Source: Timema cristinae (Eukaryota > Arthropoda > Insecta > Phasmatodea > Timematidae). Taken from it: a DNA stretch of 64,000 bases. The stretch lies in NCBI GenBank assembly GCA_039000515.1, contig JBCFYV010009882.1, positions 63,034,817 through 63,098,816 of the forward strand, given 5' to 3'. The first letter of the stretch is position 1. Each line of letters opens with the position of its first letter. A model generated the notes under the pieces. It saw only the letters and a program-made list of their open reading frames with translations, was not told where the DNA came from and made no database searches. Shown here one piece after another: positions 18,536 through 30,488 of this stretch. A program made the position numbers and the translations under genes.

Positions 18536-19580
18536 CTACTACTAAGTAAGTATTAAAGATACTCTAAGGCCAGAAAAAAAAAGGATTATGCCTAACATAC
18601 GTGAGTCCTGCAGAGTGTTTTTTCCTGGGTAGCCAGCACTTATTATAACTTTAATACGTTGTAACACATACGGAATTTGTTGGTTGTATTATTAAGTGAT
18701 AGTAAGCTACAATATATATAGTTACTGCTCTTTCTTCATATTCTATCAATTGATAATAAGGTGTGCAAAGATTTAGTTCTTTAGCATGTAAAGAAATGAA
18801 GTATATAATTTATAGTTCAAATGTAGAAAAGAAAAACTAGCATCTAGATTTAGAGGGGCTAAATAATTTTCAGAAGTGTAGATAGTTGTCTGTACCAGAA
18901 TCACAAGTTTCAAATAGAATTTTCAAAGATTAAAATAAGAATAACGATAAATAAATTGTAACGACTGAAACATTATATCAACTAGCCATCAGTGAAAATT
19001 TTAACAAGTCACTGTCAAGTTACAGTCACCAGTTAGATTTTAACTATCAGCAGTTAACAAAACACAAATTACAGAAATATTAACCTTACTAAAATGTTAA
19101 CGATTAGAATGGTGATAGCTTATGAAAGAATTAGTGTATTCATCAAATATGAAAATGATTTAATTTTATATGGTAGTTTAAAGAAAAAAGTTTTTCAAGG
19201 ATAGATTTTATTTACCATGACATTTCTTTTTTTGCTCCTTTTCAAATATATTTAAACAATTTAATAGTCGATTTTTATCATGTGCTTTATCAAGAAGCAA
19301 CAAATCATGCAACATAAATTAAAAGTATATTCTATTGTGGAAAGACTACAATTAGAAAAAAATAATAAAAAGATCTAGCGCATATAATTTATAAATAATT
19401 TTGTATGTAAATAATATATTACAGATAAATTATGTTGTGAGTAATGAGCGAGCACCCTTAAGAAACAAAATACTGATTTGTGTCACAATTTTTTCCCTCT
19501 AAATTAAAGATAGGCAATATTATTAAAAATGATGTAGGCTTATTAATAGTTAAATATGAATATAATAGAAAACTACTTAC

Positions 19581-19734
19581 CGACTAGGACATTAATTAGT
19601 CAAGTGAAAAGTGTCTAAGACTGTAGCGTTGTCGTTGTCGGTTGGTCAGCAGTTGGCACTTTTCAATACTCTGGATCACTCCACAACTGCTACTCGTCTT
19701 GTAAGTCGTACAGTATTATTATAAGGTTTCCCCC
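19581..19734 (-). promoter_or_regulatory. Candidate promoter and non-coding first exon
   Basis: On the minus strand a kappaB-like GGGGGAAACCTT (19734-19723) overlaps a TATAAT box (first T at 19723). GTAGCAGTTGTGG, an initiator-like sequence with its A at 19688, lies 35 bases downstream. After about 107 bases an excellent donor GTCG|GTAAGTAG follows (exon end 19581). It lies ~8 kb upstream of the PPO ATG in the right orientation, with a possible acceptor at 11731, so it could be a PPO 5'UTR exon. All of this is inference from short motifs. Confidence 0.25.
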
Positions 19735-20415
19735 TCCCTACCAGCCTCCTAAACATTCCATCACTACCTCTTACCACATAGTTTCCTGATGTGCCATCCA
19801 GCTTGTGATAAACAGGAACCATAGTGGCCTACCACTTCCTTCCCAAGCCCTTCCAGTCTCTGGTTGGAGTGGGGATTCCCACAGGAAACCGGTGCACACC
19901 GCATCAACACCTTGCAGATAGTACAAACTACAATACATGTCGGGTAAATAAAATATGACACGTGGAAAAGTATTTTCCTAATTTCAAGCACAGATAAGTA
20001 GTGAATGTAATAATACAAAAATTATACAATCATGAACGAAACTTTTATATCTGACAAGATATACATTGGTAAATTACTTTAACATGCTCCTTAAAAACAA
20101 AAACTCAGAAACCTAACTTTTATTCTCACAGCTTTGACGAAAAATACTCTCTCTCTACTGGGGTGGTACAAGTTTGAAAGTAACTTAAATTTTACTAAAT
20201 TTTTTTAACGGTAAAAATTATTATTTTGTTGTTGAAAAGGACTCTAAAAATGCTAATTAGTACATTTTCGCAATTAATTTAACACTATTGCTAAATATTT
20301 TTGTTCGAGAAATTCAGCAACACACTTTTGTAAAATGAACATTTATATTTTAAATAAATGGAAAAAAAAAGTTTTACATAGCTTAGAAATAATATTCTAG
20401 CTCTACACTCTATAA

Positions 20416-20843
20416 GAGGGGTTCTTAACCGGAGTATCCAAATTATTTGGAGGTATGGGAACCAGCTAATGGGGATATGAAAACCAAATAATGCAGGTAT
20501 GTAACTTAATCTCTGAATAATTGTTTTGTTATGAAAAGTTATAACTAGAATAAATTATCACCGTGATCAAGATGGAGGATGTATTTGTGATTTGCTGTTT
20601 TTATATAAATAACTATGATAACATCTTTATGATTTTCTCTCAGCTGTTATGTTCCTAGCTATCCTTATGTAAAATAAGACAAATCTAACTACATACTTTG
20701 AAGTCATTATGGTACCTAATAGGACTAGTGGGGGTGGTGATGATGATGGAGATGATTATTTCGACAGTTTGGTGAAATTAATATGGGGACTAATTGAGCA
20801 ATCCATAGGGGTTCTGTAATAGTAAAAGAGTTAGGGACCCATG
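20416..20843. mobile_element. hAT-like MITE
   Basis: Left end GAGGGGTTCTTAACCGG and right end GTTAGGGACCCATG (reverse complement CATGGGTCCCTAAC) form short imperfect TIRs of hAT style. The flanking 8-mers are only weakly similar, so boundaries are approximate. No coding sequence. Confidence 0.5.
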
Positions 20844-20856
20844 ATCTAAGGCAGTT

Positions 20857-21145
20857 GGTGACCTGGTGGTCTAGGGGTAAGGTGTTGGACTTCTATGCTG
20901 GGGTCCGGGGTTCAATCCTCGGTCCCGGCACGGATTTATCTGATTACCAAACCCTTCCTTCACCTCTGACAAGATGTGTATTAATCACAATTTGTGAATG
21001 TGTGGAATGCTAGGCCTCCACCGTGGTTCGGATTCCACGTTAAACTGTAGGTCCTCCATTTCATCTCACAATCACCCTACCATTACACATTAGAGTAAGT
21101 GCGTATAACCCGAACGGGTAGTAAGACGCGGTGCTAATAATAATA
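20857..21145 (+). mobile_element. SINE-B copy inserted at a hAT end
   Basis: Full-length SINE-B. Its 13-bp TSD ATCTAAGGCAGTT (20844-20856 and 21146-21158) includes the first five bases of the hAT terminal repeat CAGTTCTTTCCAAACTG. So it landed exactly on the junction of an existing hAT insertion. Confidence 0.93.
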
Positions 21146-21153
21146 ATCTAAGG

Positions 21154-22852
21154 CAGTTCTTTCCAAACTGGGTGTTACCTAAAGGTATATGGGGTGTTTA
21201 GAACTGACTGATAAATAAATCAGTTAATTATTTTTCCTATTTTACAATACTAGCTTGCTTAACACGAGGTGCGTGTCAGAAGTGCAGATCAGCTGTCCAT
21301 ATACTGTATAATACACGCATAGTTATACTATGAGATCAGTTTATTCAATCTTTACGTTGCAACATTATGTGAATCAGTTGGTGCGCGTGCATCGATTCTT
21401 CTCGACGATCATTTCATAAACATAAGGCCCTAACTAAGAACACACCCTTAGTGAAAGTTGTGAGCGTGCATATTTTTTCCCTGTAAAAAAAAACCCGCTA
21501 CCTACAGTGTGCTCGGGACTAAACTACAGCACTACCATTATTAATGACGATCTTTTTTTGGATCTTTTCATTGGCCAAAAAACGAAATTGGAAACTATTT
21601 ACCACACGTTGTCTTCTACACAGGGTAATACTGGTTACAAAAATTGTTGTTGAAGATTTAAATACAGTTTTAGACAAAGTCGTACAAATGGTGCATTTCA
21701 TTAAAAGTAGACCTCTTTAAATTACGCATAATTGGTCAAATATGCCACGAAATTGGAACAAAACAACAAAATCTTCTTTTCCATACTGAAGTTCAGTGGC
21801 TATCTATTCTAGAGGACGAATGTTAGGTCGTGTTTTTGAGCTCAGAGATGCAATGTTGGAGTTATTTGAGCGCGAAAATAAAAATGAGTTTATAGATCAG
21901 CTTATAAATAAGCTAAGGTGCACCAAACTAGATTTTCTGTGCGATATATTTGAGCTCTTGAACAAAACCAATTCCAGTCTGCACGGAAGGGATGATAATA
22001 TTTTGAATGCATCAAACAACATTTAATCTTTAAGGGACAAGTTAGAAATTTAGTTTCGGAAAGTGAACGAAGGTAGCTATTATATGTTCTCAAACACATT
22101 AACTGTGATTTGAAGAACGAAATAAAAGCCATGACTTATAAATATTTTACATTACTCAGAGATAAGCTTTAAAGTTACTTTACAGATCTTAATAAAAACG
22201 CATGTGTGTGGATAAGAAATTAATTTGTTTCATCTTATGTTGGTGGGCCTTCTCTCGCAGAAGAAGAGGAATTTGCAGAGCCGAAAAATATTAGGAGTTT
22301 GAGGTTAAAATATCAAGAATCTGAGTTGGACACATTCTGGATTTCACTTCAAGAAGACTAAACGCACTTGGCTAAACGGGCTCTCGTGGTTTTGTTGCAC
22401 TTTTTGATCACGTATTCTTGAGAAGCTGGATTTTCTGTAATGATGTGGCAGCTTAAAAATGCTAAGTGAAGAAATTCGAGTGAACTTATCACACATTCGT
22501 CCCAATACAAAATACATTTGTAAAACTCGTCACTCACACGTGAGCCACTGAAACTTAAGGAAAAATGTTTGTTTATCTCTCCCTAGAAAAGTAAGTAAAT
22601 ATTGTAAGTATGTTTCTTCCTCATATAAAACAAACTGTAGATATGTGGATTTGTTTTTACTCCTCGTATGAAAGGTATAAAAATGTTGTAAGTATGTTTA
22701 TTTATCTCATATAAAAAAACTGTAAATATGTGTTTATTTTTACTCCTCATATGAAAAATACAAAAATATTATAGATGTTCTAGAGTGGGGTGTTACACAA
22801 AATGTTGGAGGTCTATAGTGTGTCGCCATGGAAAAAACTTTGGAAAGCACTG
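21154..22852 (+). mobile_element. hAT transposon, Charlie/ZBED-like, decayed
   Basis: TIRs CAGTTCTTTCCAAACTG (left) and, reversed, CAGTGCTTTCCAAAGTT (right) enclose 1.7 kb. Flanking 8-mers ATCTAAGG and CTTTAGGG match at 5 of 8, an old TSD. The interior encodes a broken transposase. The right sub-terminal GTGTGTCGCCATGG is typical of ZBED-type hATs. Confidence 0.85.
21640..22570 (+). pseudogene. hAT (Charlie/ZBED-like) transposase remnant
   Basis: Plus-strand blocks across frames: LNTVLDKVVQMVHFIKSRPL, the frame 21796-22026 with SRGRMLGRVFELRDAMLELF and FLCDIFELLNKTNSSLHGRD, then FWISLQED, HLAKRALVVLL, EAGFS and LITHS. These follow the order of the hAT catalytic core and C-terminal dimerisation domain of ZBED5/SCAND3-like transposases. 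Several frameshifts and stops; non-functional. Confidence 0.85.
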
Positions 22853-22860
22853 CTTTAGGG

Positions 22861-22923
22861 TCTAAAGGAAAGTGTGGTTAAGAAAGAGTAAATGTGTATA
22901 TGTGTGGGGGGGAAGGGGGGTTA

Positions 22924-22955
<32 letters not shown>

Positions 22956-23055
22956 GTACAGTCAGTGTGTGCTTGTGGGGGAGGGGGGTTAGAGTGAGAA
23001 AGTTGTGTGTTTAGGAGAAAGATAGAGTCTGTGTATGTGTGTGAGAGAGAGATTT
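22861..23055. repeat. Compound GT/GA microsatellite
   Basis: Degenerate purine-rich tract with G runs, (GT)n at 22925-22941, (GA)n at 22942-22955 and a second GT/GA pair ending near 23052. Confidence 0.8.
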
Positions 23056-23633
23056 TTTTAGCACCATATAGTGTTGTTACGTGTTGATACCAACTATATC
23101 CACCCCGAATTTATTTAATGATAATTCTATACATTGAGATAGGACAAGATTTTTATGTTAAGGGGAGACTATTACAGTTGCTAAGATGATTCACGACCAC
23201 TACATAGCCTGATAAACCAAATAGTATAATAAGTGGTGTCACACAAAATATATTTTAGGTGGGCGAGACAGTGGATTTCCCAACTCTAGGAATTCTAAAA
23301 TAAGAAAAATTCCCAGGAGACAAGGAAAACGTTGAGAACACAGATATTTGTGGGGTTATAAAAACACTAGTTAACAGAGGGGTCATGGGGCCCTCCCTGG
23401 GGAAAATTGTAAAATCTGAAGTGTTAATTGAGCCTTGAATCGAGGTTTTAGGCAACTGTATTATTAAAGTTATTTGTAAATGATTGGTTTTTAAAGTTAC
23501 AAGTGTTATTTGTTTTGACAATCACCATCATTGCGTGTAGGAAAACTAACAAGTTTCAGCTCGTAAAAACCCCAGGATCAATCAAGTTATCAACTTAAAA
23601 CATTACCTAACCTCATTAAGGATATTATTGTCT

Positions 23634-23905
23634 AGTATTTGTAGTAGTAATAGTAGTAGTAAAATTAGTAGTTATAGTATTAGTAGTAGTAATAGTAGTA
23701 GTAATAGTAGTAGTAGTGTTAGTAGTAATAGTAGTAGTAGTGTTAATAGTAGTAGTAGTAGTAGTAGTAGTAGTGTTAGTAGTAATAGTAGTAGTAGTGT
23801 TAATAGTAGTAGTAGTAGTAGTAGTGTTAGTAGTAATAGTAGTAGTAGTGTTAATAGTAGTAGTAGTAGTAGTAGTGTTAGTAGTAATAGTAGTAGTAGT
23901 GTTAA

Positions 23906-23942
<37 letters not shown>

Positions 23943-23972
23943 GGTAGTAGTAGTAGTAGTAGTAGTAGCAGC
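23634..23972. repeat. (TAG)n compound microsatellite with ~51-57 bp sub-period
   Basis: Long trinucleotide array. The interruptions GTGTTAGTAGTAATAG recur at about 23717, 23773, 23824 and 23875, giving a higher-order period of 51-57 bp. The poly-Ser and poly-Thr open frames in both directions are artefacts of the repeat. Confidence 0.95.
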
Positions 23973-24386
23973 AGCTGCCTTAAATATAGTGGGCAGAGAC
24001 AACGTCGCTACTAGCCTACTTGATTAACTAAGCTTTCTTTACAATCTAATTACTCGAAAAGTCATATTCTTTCAATGTTTTGCTGAGTTATGAAGTTTGG
24101 AACGACAGTTGGAAAATTTAAAAATTTGCTGTAAAGAACTTTCATAATCGAGAGTCCCCTACTGTGGTACAAAGTAGTTCTAGAATTTCCCAACTCAATA
24201 TCTTGAAACTCCACAAAATTCTTTACTTTAAAGCTTTTCCCCAACATTTGAAGGGATGGTGCCCCCTCCACCCCGTACCACCTTACCCCCTCAAACTCAG
24301 CGTGACGCCCATGAATATAGCAGTATTAAATGGCAGCTATTACGATGAACGATGTATGCTAAAATACAAAATCTAATACTTTTAAA

Positions 24387-24655
24387 CCCGCCTCGGTGGC
24401 GTAGTTGGCTAACGCGCTAGTCGTGTTGAGCCCGACTGCTGAGGACGGGGAGATCTAGGTTCGAATCTCGGTCGGGTGAACTGGGGGTGGTTTTTCCTAA
24501 ATGGTTTTCCACACTTCCTCCACGCAAATGCGGGATCACTTCCTTTAATTCAACCTTCCCAATTCCTAATCCATTAGTGTAATTAGTACTTAAGCGTATA
24601 ACCCAAATGGTTAGTAAGACGCGGTGCAATAATAATAATAATAGTAATAATAATT
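24387..24655 (+). mobile_element. SINE-A copy, full length
   Basis: Head CCCGCCTCGGTGGCGTAGTT, B-box TAGGTTCGAATCTCG, tail with one change (AACCCAAATGGTTAGTAAG), ending in a long (AAT)n. Confidence 0.9.
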
Positions 24656-24664
24656 TTAACAAAG

Positions 24665-24965
24665 TTTTAACACCGACTATGTGGTCTAGTTCCTGATTAC
24701 AGGCCCAGGCGATGCGAGTTCAATCCCCGGCGCTTCCAAATTTTATCTGTGATGCCGTAGATCTTAAATGAAGTTAAACTCAGCTTCATGAGGTCAAACG
24801 GGCAGCTATTTAAATAGAGAAGTAGCATCTCTGGTTTATAAAACATAGATTAGTGGCCGGAGTGAGGGTTCGTGGTGCATGCCACGTGATACCATCTATC
24901 TGCAAACGTTAGAACTATGATCGCTTGCTCCAGCGGCCGCTTGATCGGTATAAGTCGTTTGCGGG
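24665..24965 (+). mobile_element. Possible third tRNA-derived SINE (SINE-C)
   Basis: A-box-like ATGTGGTCTAGTTCCTGA and B-box GAGTTCAATCCCC, 36 bp apart, followed by a ~240-bp body (GAGGTCAAACGGGCAGC, GTTTATAAAACATAG, GCTTGCTCCAGCGGCCGC) unlike SINE-A or B and without their tail. A possible relative is at 10500-10585. Confidence 0.45.
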
Positions 24966-25767
24966 CTTAAACCATGGTGTTATTTATAACATTTGCCACA
25001 ATTACCCCTAAATGCCATTCTTTACTATTTGATACAATTGGTACAGGCAGATAAGGTCAAATGTCTAGGAGATTTCCGTTCCTCACACCTTAGTTCATAT
25101 TTTTTTTGCTATTATTATAACTTCTTTACTAACCAGATTTATCATGATTATGACAGAATTCGAAACCTTTTAGGGCTCCAAACGCTCTTCTCACGTATAC
25201 TTTATTGTGATGCCCTTTTGTTTTTAATGTTTTCAATAGCAACATTTCTTGTAAATTTGGCCTTGATAATGTAGGTAATATATTCCTTCTCGGACTTCTC
25301 GTTATCCAACATTATTTTCTCTCGACAACTCTTACAAGGTGAGTCCTATAGGACGTTGTATCCACAATGCTTATTCCAGATTTATCAAATTCGCCATTTA
25401 TCATAAAAGAAAAGCCCAACTCAGAGAGTTATTTAAGGAACTTCCTTATAACTAATTTACCCTCTGAGACTCTGCCTCGTATATTTAAATTTACTTTATT
25501 CTGATTTATTTTTCGCTTACAGTTAAACTTTTTATATATTTACGCCTTTACTTACTTTATTTATTTATTATTATTGTCATCTATTATTAATAATTATGTC
25601 TTATTTTTTTTGTAATATTTCATCAATGATTATCATTATTTAGAATTTTTAAATTTTTTACATTTATGTACTTGTAAAGTACTTGTGTATTTTTCAGTGC
25701 TGGCCTGTCATAAGTCTCACAACTGTTGGCCAGCACTATAATAAATGAAATTTAAATTATTATTTTA

Positions 25768-26000
25768 GCATAGCGTCTTACTACCGGTTCTGGTTATACT
25801 CTTATTATTTACTAATTACGCTGATCATTTTAGAGATGAGGAAAGTTTTAGAGGAAGTGTATCGGCATTTGCGTGAAGTGAGAGTAGAAAACTGTTTGGG
25901 GAAAACCACCCTGAGTACACCCAACTGAAATTTGATCTCCCAATAATCGGCAGTCGAGTCTACTGCAAGTGTGACGCCCTCGACCCAGCCTGTCCAAATG
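25768..26000 (-). mobile_element. SINE-A, older diverged copy
   Basis: Minus-strand remnant: AGCATAGCGTCTTACTACC, AATTACGCTGATC, GAGGAAGTGTATCGGCATTT, AAAACCACCCTGAGTACACC, then a degraded B-box and head. Confidence 0.75.
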
Positions 26001-26599
26001 GCGGCCCTTGGCAGAATATTTTGCAGCCCGCAACGAATTAGTTTTATTATGTATAACATCATTGAGGAGTTCCTTAAACATGATCAGACCTAATATGTGT
26101 GAAATATAATATATTTATTATTTTCTGTTCTTTACTGTATGTCAATTATTATAATACGTTTAGTGTAATATATTAGTTAATAATCTATAGGCCTATCGTG
26201 TAGCATTGGTATGTCTAATTTATCCAAAAATTGAAAATACCGTACACTGTAGAAAGAGAAAGCTTGGTATTTAATTAAAATGACTCTTGACTGAAAATTT
26301 CTGTACTCATTATTTGCCTTAAAATATCCATGTATATTTTAAGATAAAATATGAATTAGATTAGATTAGATAAGAAAATTCAAAGTATTTAATTTGAAAC
26401 TTTACAAAATAGCTTAGTAAAAAGCAATGACATTTTTGTTCAAGCGTATCAACTAAAAAAATTGTTGATGCTGTAAAGGGCTTATTTCCACGTGTGCGGC
26501 CCACACACTGTCTAAGAATATAAAATGAGGGCCTTAGCTAACTTCAAGTTGAACAACCCTACCTTAGATCATGTGGTCACTGAAGTGGGATACTATTAT

Positions 26600-26852
26600 T
26601 ATTAACAACACGTCTCACTACCCATTCTGGTAATAAGCATATACACTAATTACGTTATTGTGTTAGAAATAAGCAATGTTGAATTTAGAGAAAGTGTATC
26701 CGCATTTGCGCTGAGAGAGAGTGGAAAACCATTTAGACAAAAAACTAAGTATCGTTGACTGAAATTCAAACCCTGATCTTTCCGTCAATTGTGGTCCAGT
26801 CTATTGTGAGACTGTTAACCTAGATAATTCAACCACCGAAGTGGATTATACT
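26600..26852 (-). mobile_element. SINE-A, older diverged copy
   Basis: Minus-strand remnant with CACGTCTCACTACCCATTC, AATTACGTTATTGTG, GAGAGAGAGTGGAAAACCAT and ACCGAAGTGG at the head end. Confidence 0.75.
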
Positions 26853-27215
26853 TAAATTTTTCCCACATCCTGAATGTATCGTATATTTTACATTTGAGAA
26901 TAGTTTGTAAAACAAAAAACAAAACATCCTTTTGTGAAATATGAGATATCTCGAGGAAGTGAGAATTGTATTCATTTGCCTCGCCATCTGGCCAGTCCGA
27001 AATTATTTGTCAACTCGAGCACCTTTGGGTGATTGTGTTAACTGATTCATCTTGTACAAGCACAATAATGGGCATATGTAGGGGGTACCGTAACACGTGG
27101 GACCCACTTCAGCGGTGGAAAGGAGACACAAAAACAAGGAGAAAAATAATTTAATAATGTGTCCCATTAGACCTGGTTTGAGTTGTTTTCATGTTATGTT
27201 TCTACTCGAGCAGTA

Positions 27216-27462
27216 CCCACCTCGGTGGCGTAGTTAGCTAACGCGCTTGTGTCGTGTTGAGCTAGACTGCCGAGGACGGGGAGATCAAGGTTCGAATCTC
27301 TCTCAGGTAAACTGGGGGGTTGATTTCCTTAATGATTTACCACTCTTCCCCCAAGCAATTGCGGGTTCACTTCTCTATATTCATCCTTCCCAATTCCTAG
27401 CCCATCAGCGCAATTAATATTTAAGCGTATAACCCGAACGGGTAGTAAGACATGGTGCTAAA
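27216..27462 (+). mobile_element. SINE-A copy, full length
   Basis: Head CCCACCTCGGTGGCGTAGTT, B-box AAGGTTCGAATCTC, tail AACCCGAACGGGTAGTAAG. No clear TSD. Confidence 0.88.
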
Positions 27463-27593
27463 TATTATATTTTACTCCAGTAATGTGAAGCTGCTTAATA
27501 TTATAGAAAATGTTCAAAATGGGCACCTCCAGCAAGCCTGTCTGCCATTTTTTGGTTTGAATAATTCACTATCACACAGCAAATAAGAACAAA

Positions 27594-27850
27594 CACCCAC
27601 TTCGGTGACCGTGTGGTCTAACCCACCACTCACGCTGTAAGCTAAACTGCTATGATGGAGGGATAGAGGTTTGAATCTCGGTCATGTGTATTGAGGGATT
27701 TTACCAAAATGTTTTCCCTCTCTCCCTTGGCGCAAATGTGGGTACACTTCCTCTAATTATAACCATATTAATCCTCAAAACCAGTAGCGTAATTAGTATA
27801 TAAGGGTATAATCTTATTGGGTAGTAAGACGCAGTGCTAAAAAAAAAAGA
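27594..27850 (+). mobile_element. SINE-A, older subfamily copy
   Basis: Head CCCACTTCGGTGACCGTGTG, B-box AGGTTTGAATCTCGG, diverged tail TCTTATTGGGTAGTAAGACG and A-rich end. It shows that the older head carries GTGTGGTCTAA in place of GTAGTTGGCTAA. Confidence 0.82.
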
Positions 27851-28159
27851 ACAAACATAGAACCAACCTAGTCCACAGGCTGAGAGATATCGAGTATGGT
27901 ATATAAACAGTTTATTAGAATCGCTTGGCCGTAACTAGGAAACAAGGTCAAATGGGACACATTTTTATATCAGCGTTTTTTATTGTTTTTATGTCGCCTG
28001 TCTACCACTGAAGTGTGTCAAAAATGTTAAGGTGCATTCTGTATGTATAAACATATATTGCACTCATATTTGAAATAATACGAGCTGAGAATAAGAGAAA
28101 ATACTAAGCCATATTATTTTAATGATATTTTTTAAATAACTGAGAACTTTATCAAAAAA

Positions 28160-28420
28160 CCCGCCTTGGTGGCGTAGTTGGCTAACGCGCTTGTCGTGTA
28201 GAGCCCGACTGCTGAGGACGGGGAGATCGAGGTTCGAATCTCGGTCGGGTGAACTGGGGGAGGTTTTTCCTAAATGGTTTTCCACTCTCCCTCCACGCAA
28301 ATGCGGGTTCACTTCCTTTAATTCAACCTTCCCAATTCCTAATCCATTAGTGTAATTAGTACTTAAGCGTATAACCCGAACGGGTAGTAAGACGTGGTGC
28401 TAAATAATAATAATAATTTA
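28160..28420 (+). mobile_element. SINE-A copy, full length
   Basis: Nearly consensus: CCCGCCTTGGTGGCGTAGTT to AACCCGAACGGGTAGTAAG and (AAT)n. A short TSD (TTTATCA) lies before and after. Confidence 0.9.
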
Positions 28421-28839
28421 TCACAAAGGTAAATGTTGTTATTTTGCTTAATATTTGTGACGCTAATGTTGCTGCTATCTGTAATTTGCAAATGCTAGTT
28501 TAAACAAGCAGCACCAACAGTTTTGTGTTTCTTTTGCCAAAATTTGTTTGTAGCACAACATATAAAACTAATTTATATGTACCAGACACTAGATAATAAT
28601 TAACAATATCAAGTATCACAGAATTTGTTTTTATATGGATTCTACAAGTAGTGGTAGGCGGTAGCACATAAGAGAATTTCAAGGAAAATTAAGAAAGCAC
28701 AAATTATGAAAATATGTTTTTTTGGAGTTACAAAATCAGCACAACTTATTGACAACATTTTCGTAGTTTATGACACTTCGCTACTGCTGGTAGCACTCAG
28801 CATATGACAGTGTTATGTATTCGTATTCGCAATGTATAA

Positions 28840-29079
28840 ACAGTAGACCATCATTTCTACCAACATCCGTACAACAAAGAGAGAGAAGCCTCAAAATTAT
28901 TACGGAAATTGTATGAAGACATAAGGAAGCACAAAGATAAATTGGTTAGAAAACTTGTTGAAAAGAAAAGGTATAGGAGGTGGGTCACCGATGGCCGTCG
29001 AGAGAGTTATGTGGGACCAGGACCCTTAATTTTTAAACCTCCAAAAATACTCGCTAGCGAGCAAACTCGCAACTCATGA
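28840..29079 (+). pseudogene. Unassigned 79-codon open frame
   Basis: Open from 28840 to a TGA at 29077, with no ATG start. It reads HHFYQHPYNKEREASKLLRK, then a basic block KRYRRWVTDGRRESYVGPGP. The RRWV arginine-rich segment recalls the N-terminal region of PIF/Harbinger transposases, but the match is too short to assign. Probably an internal piece of a decayed transposon. Confidence 0.3.
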
Positions 29080-29195
29080 ACTCGCAAATCGCATGCTGTA
29101 CCAAAACATAGTTCGTTTTGAAATGTTTCTACTGTCGTGCAAGTCGGTGAAGTGTTGTTTCGCTTTCAACAGAGGTTTCAATCCGACAACATTGT

Positions 29196-29462
29196 ATTAT
29201 TATTATTATTACTACCCGTTCGGGTTATACGCACTTACTTTAATGTGTAATGGTAGGGTTATTGTGAGGTGAAATGGAGGACCTACAGTTTAACGTGGAA
29301 TCCGAACCATGGTGGAGGCCTAGCATTACCCATATTCACAAGATGTCTTGTCATAGGTGAAGGAAGGGTTTGGTAATCAGATAAATCTGTGCCAGGACCG
29401 AGGATTGAACCCCGGACCCCAGCATAGAAGTCCGACACCTTACCCCTAGACCAGCAGGTCAC
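29196..29462 (-). mobile_element. SINE-B copy
   Basis: Minus strand, complete to GACCAGCAGGTCAC but lacking AGCACCGCGTCTT at the tail. TSD CCGACAACATTGT / CCGACAATATTGT at 29183-29195 and 29463-29475 (one difference). Confidence 0.88.
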
Positions 29463-29479
29463 CCGACAATATTGTAAAA

Positions 29480-30206
29480 CCACAACGTGCCAAAGGAGTG
29501 AGGCGATGAGATGCCACAATACGCCACTATACAAGATACGTAACTGAAATTAATCACTATTATTTTATTGAGGGGATCTTGTAAAACAATCTGTTTCGTT
29601 TTATTATGAAACTATCTTCCAGTTGTATGCATCTAAGCTTGTTGTCTAAAAATTTTCTCAGTTTATATGAGTAGAAGTTAAACCATACTCTCAATCAATA
29701 TCCACTCTAGTACACTTGAGAGCGTGCTTGTCTGGAACGCACATCTTCATGAGATGGGTCCGACCACGATTACATTATTTTAATTTTTTCTCTGAATTTA
29801 AATCACTTGTTAATAATTAGAATTCAATAATATATTATATTATTTTATTTTCGAAACTATTTTTAAAACATAAATATGCCCTAACGGTTTTTACTATGCG
29901 AATAGCAATTAGCTTGCTTAGCCTTATTTTCAAATGTTTACGTTTTTATGATATAAAATCTATTAATTTAATTTTTAAATAATCAACTACATACAAAATT
30001 TCAAAATTAATGTACCGTTCTTAATTTACTAGCTTGTTAAATTACTTTTAAGGAATATTATGGTAGTCTAAGTAGGCTCAAATACCTTGTATACTTCTAT
30101 AAAAAATATTTAAAGCAAATTATATGCTTACTAATACAATCATTTAAAATTAAAGTTTAAACTTTGATAAATTAAAAAAAAAAGGAGGATTAACTCTAGA
30201 ATATCA
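29480..30206. other. No recognised feature
   Basis: AT-rich intergenic sequence with no coding or repeat signature. Confidence 0.4.
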
Positions 30207-30488
30207 GGTGACCTGGTGATCTAGGGGTAAGGTGTCAGACTTCTATACTGGCGGCCGGGGTTCAATCCTTGGTCCCGGCACCGATTTATCTGATTTCCAA
30301 ACCTTTCCTTCACCTCTGACAAGTTATCTTGTGAATGTGGGGAATGCCAGGCCTCCACCGTGGTTCGGATCCCACGTTAAACTGTAGGTCCTTCATTTCA
30401 TCTCACAATCACCCTACCATTACACATTAGCGTAAGTGCGTATAACCCGAACGGGTAGTAAGACGCGGTGCTAATAATAATAATAATA
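30207..30488 (+). mobile_element. SINE-B copy, full length
   Basis: GGTGACCTGGTGATCTAGGG to AACCCGAACGGGTAGTAAG and (AAT)n. No clear TSD. Confidence 0.88.

Noticed and set aside
23625..24027. Poly-Ser, poly-Val and poly-Thr open frames on both strands
   Set aside because: Artefacts of the TAG/GTA trinucleotide array, open in several frames at once.
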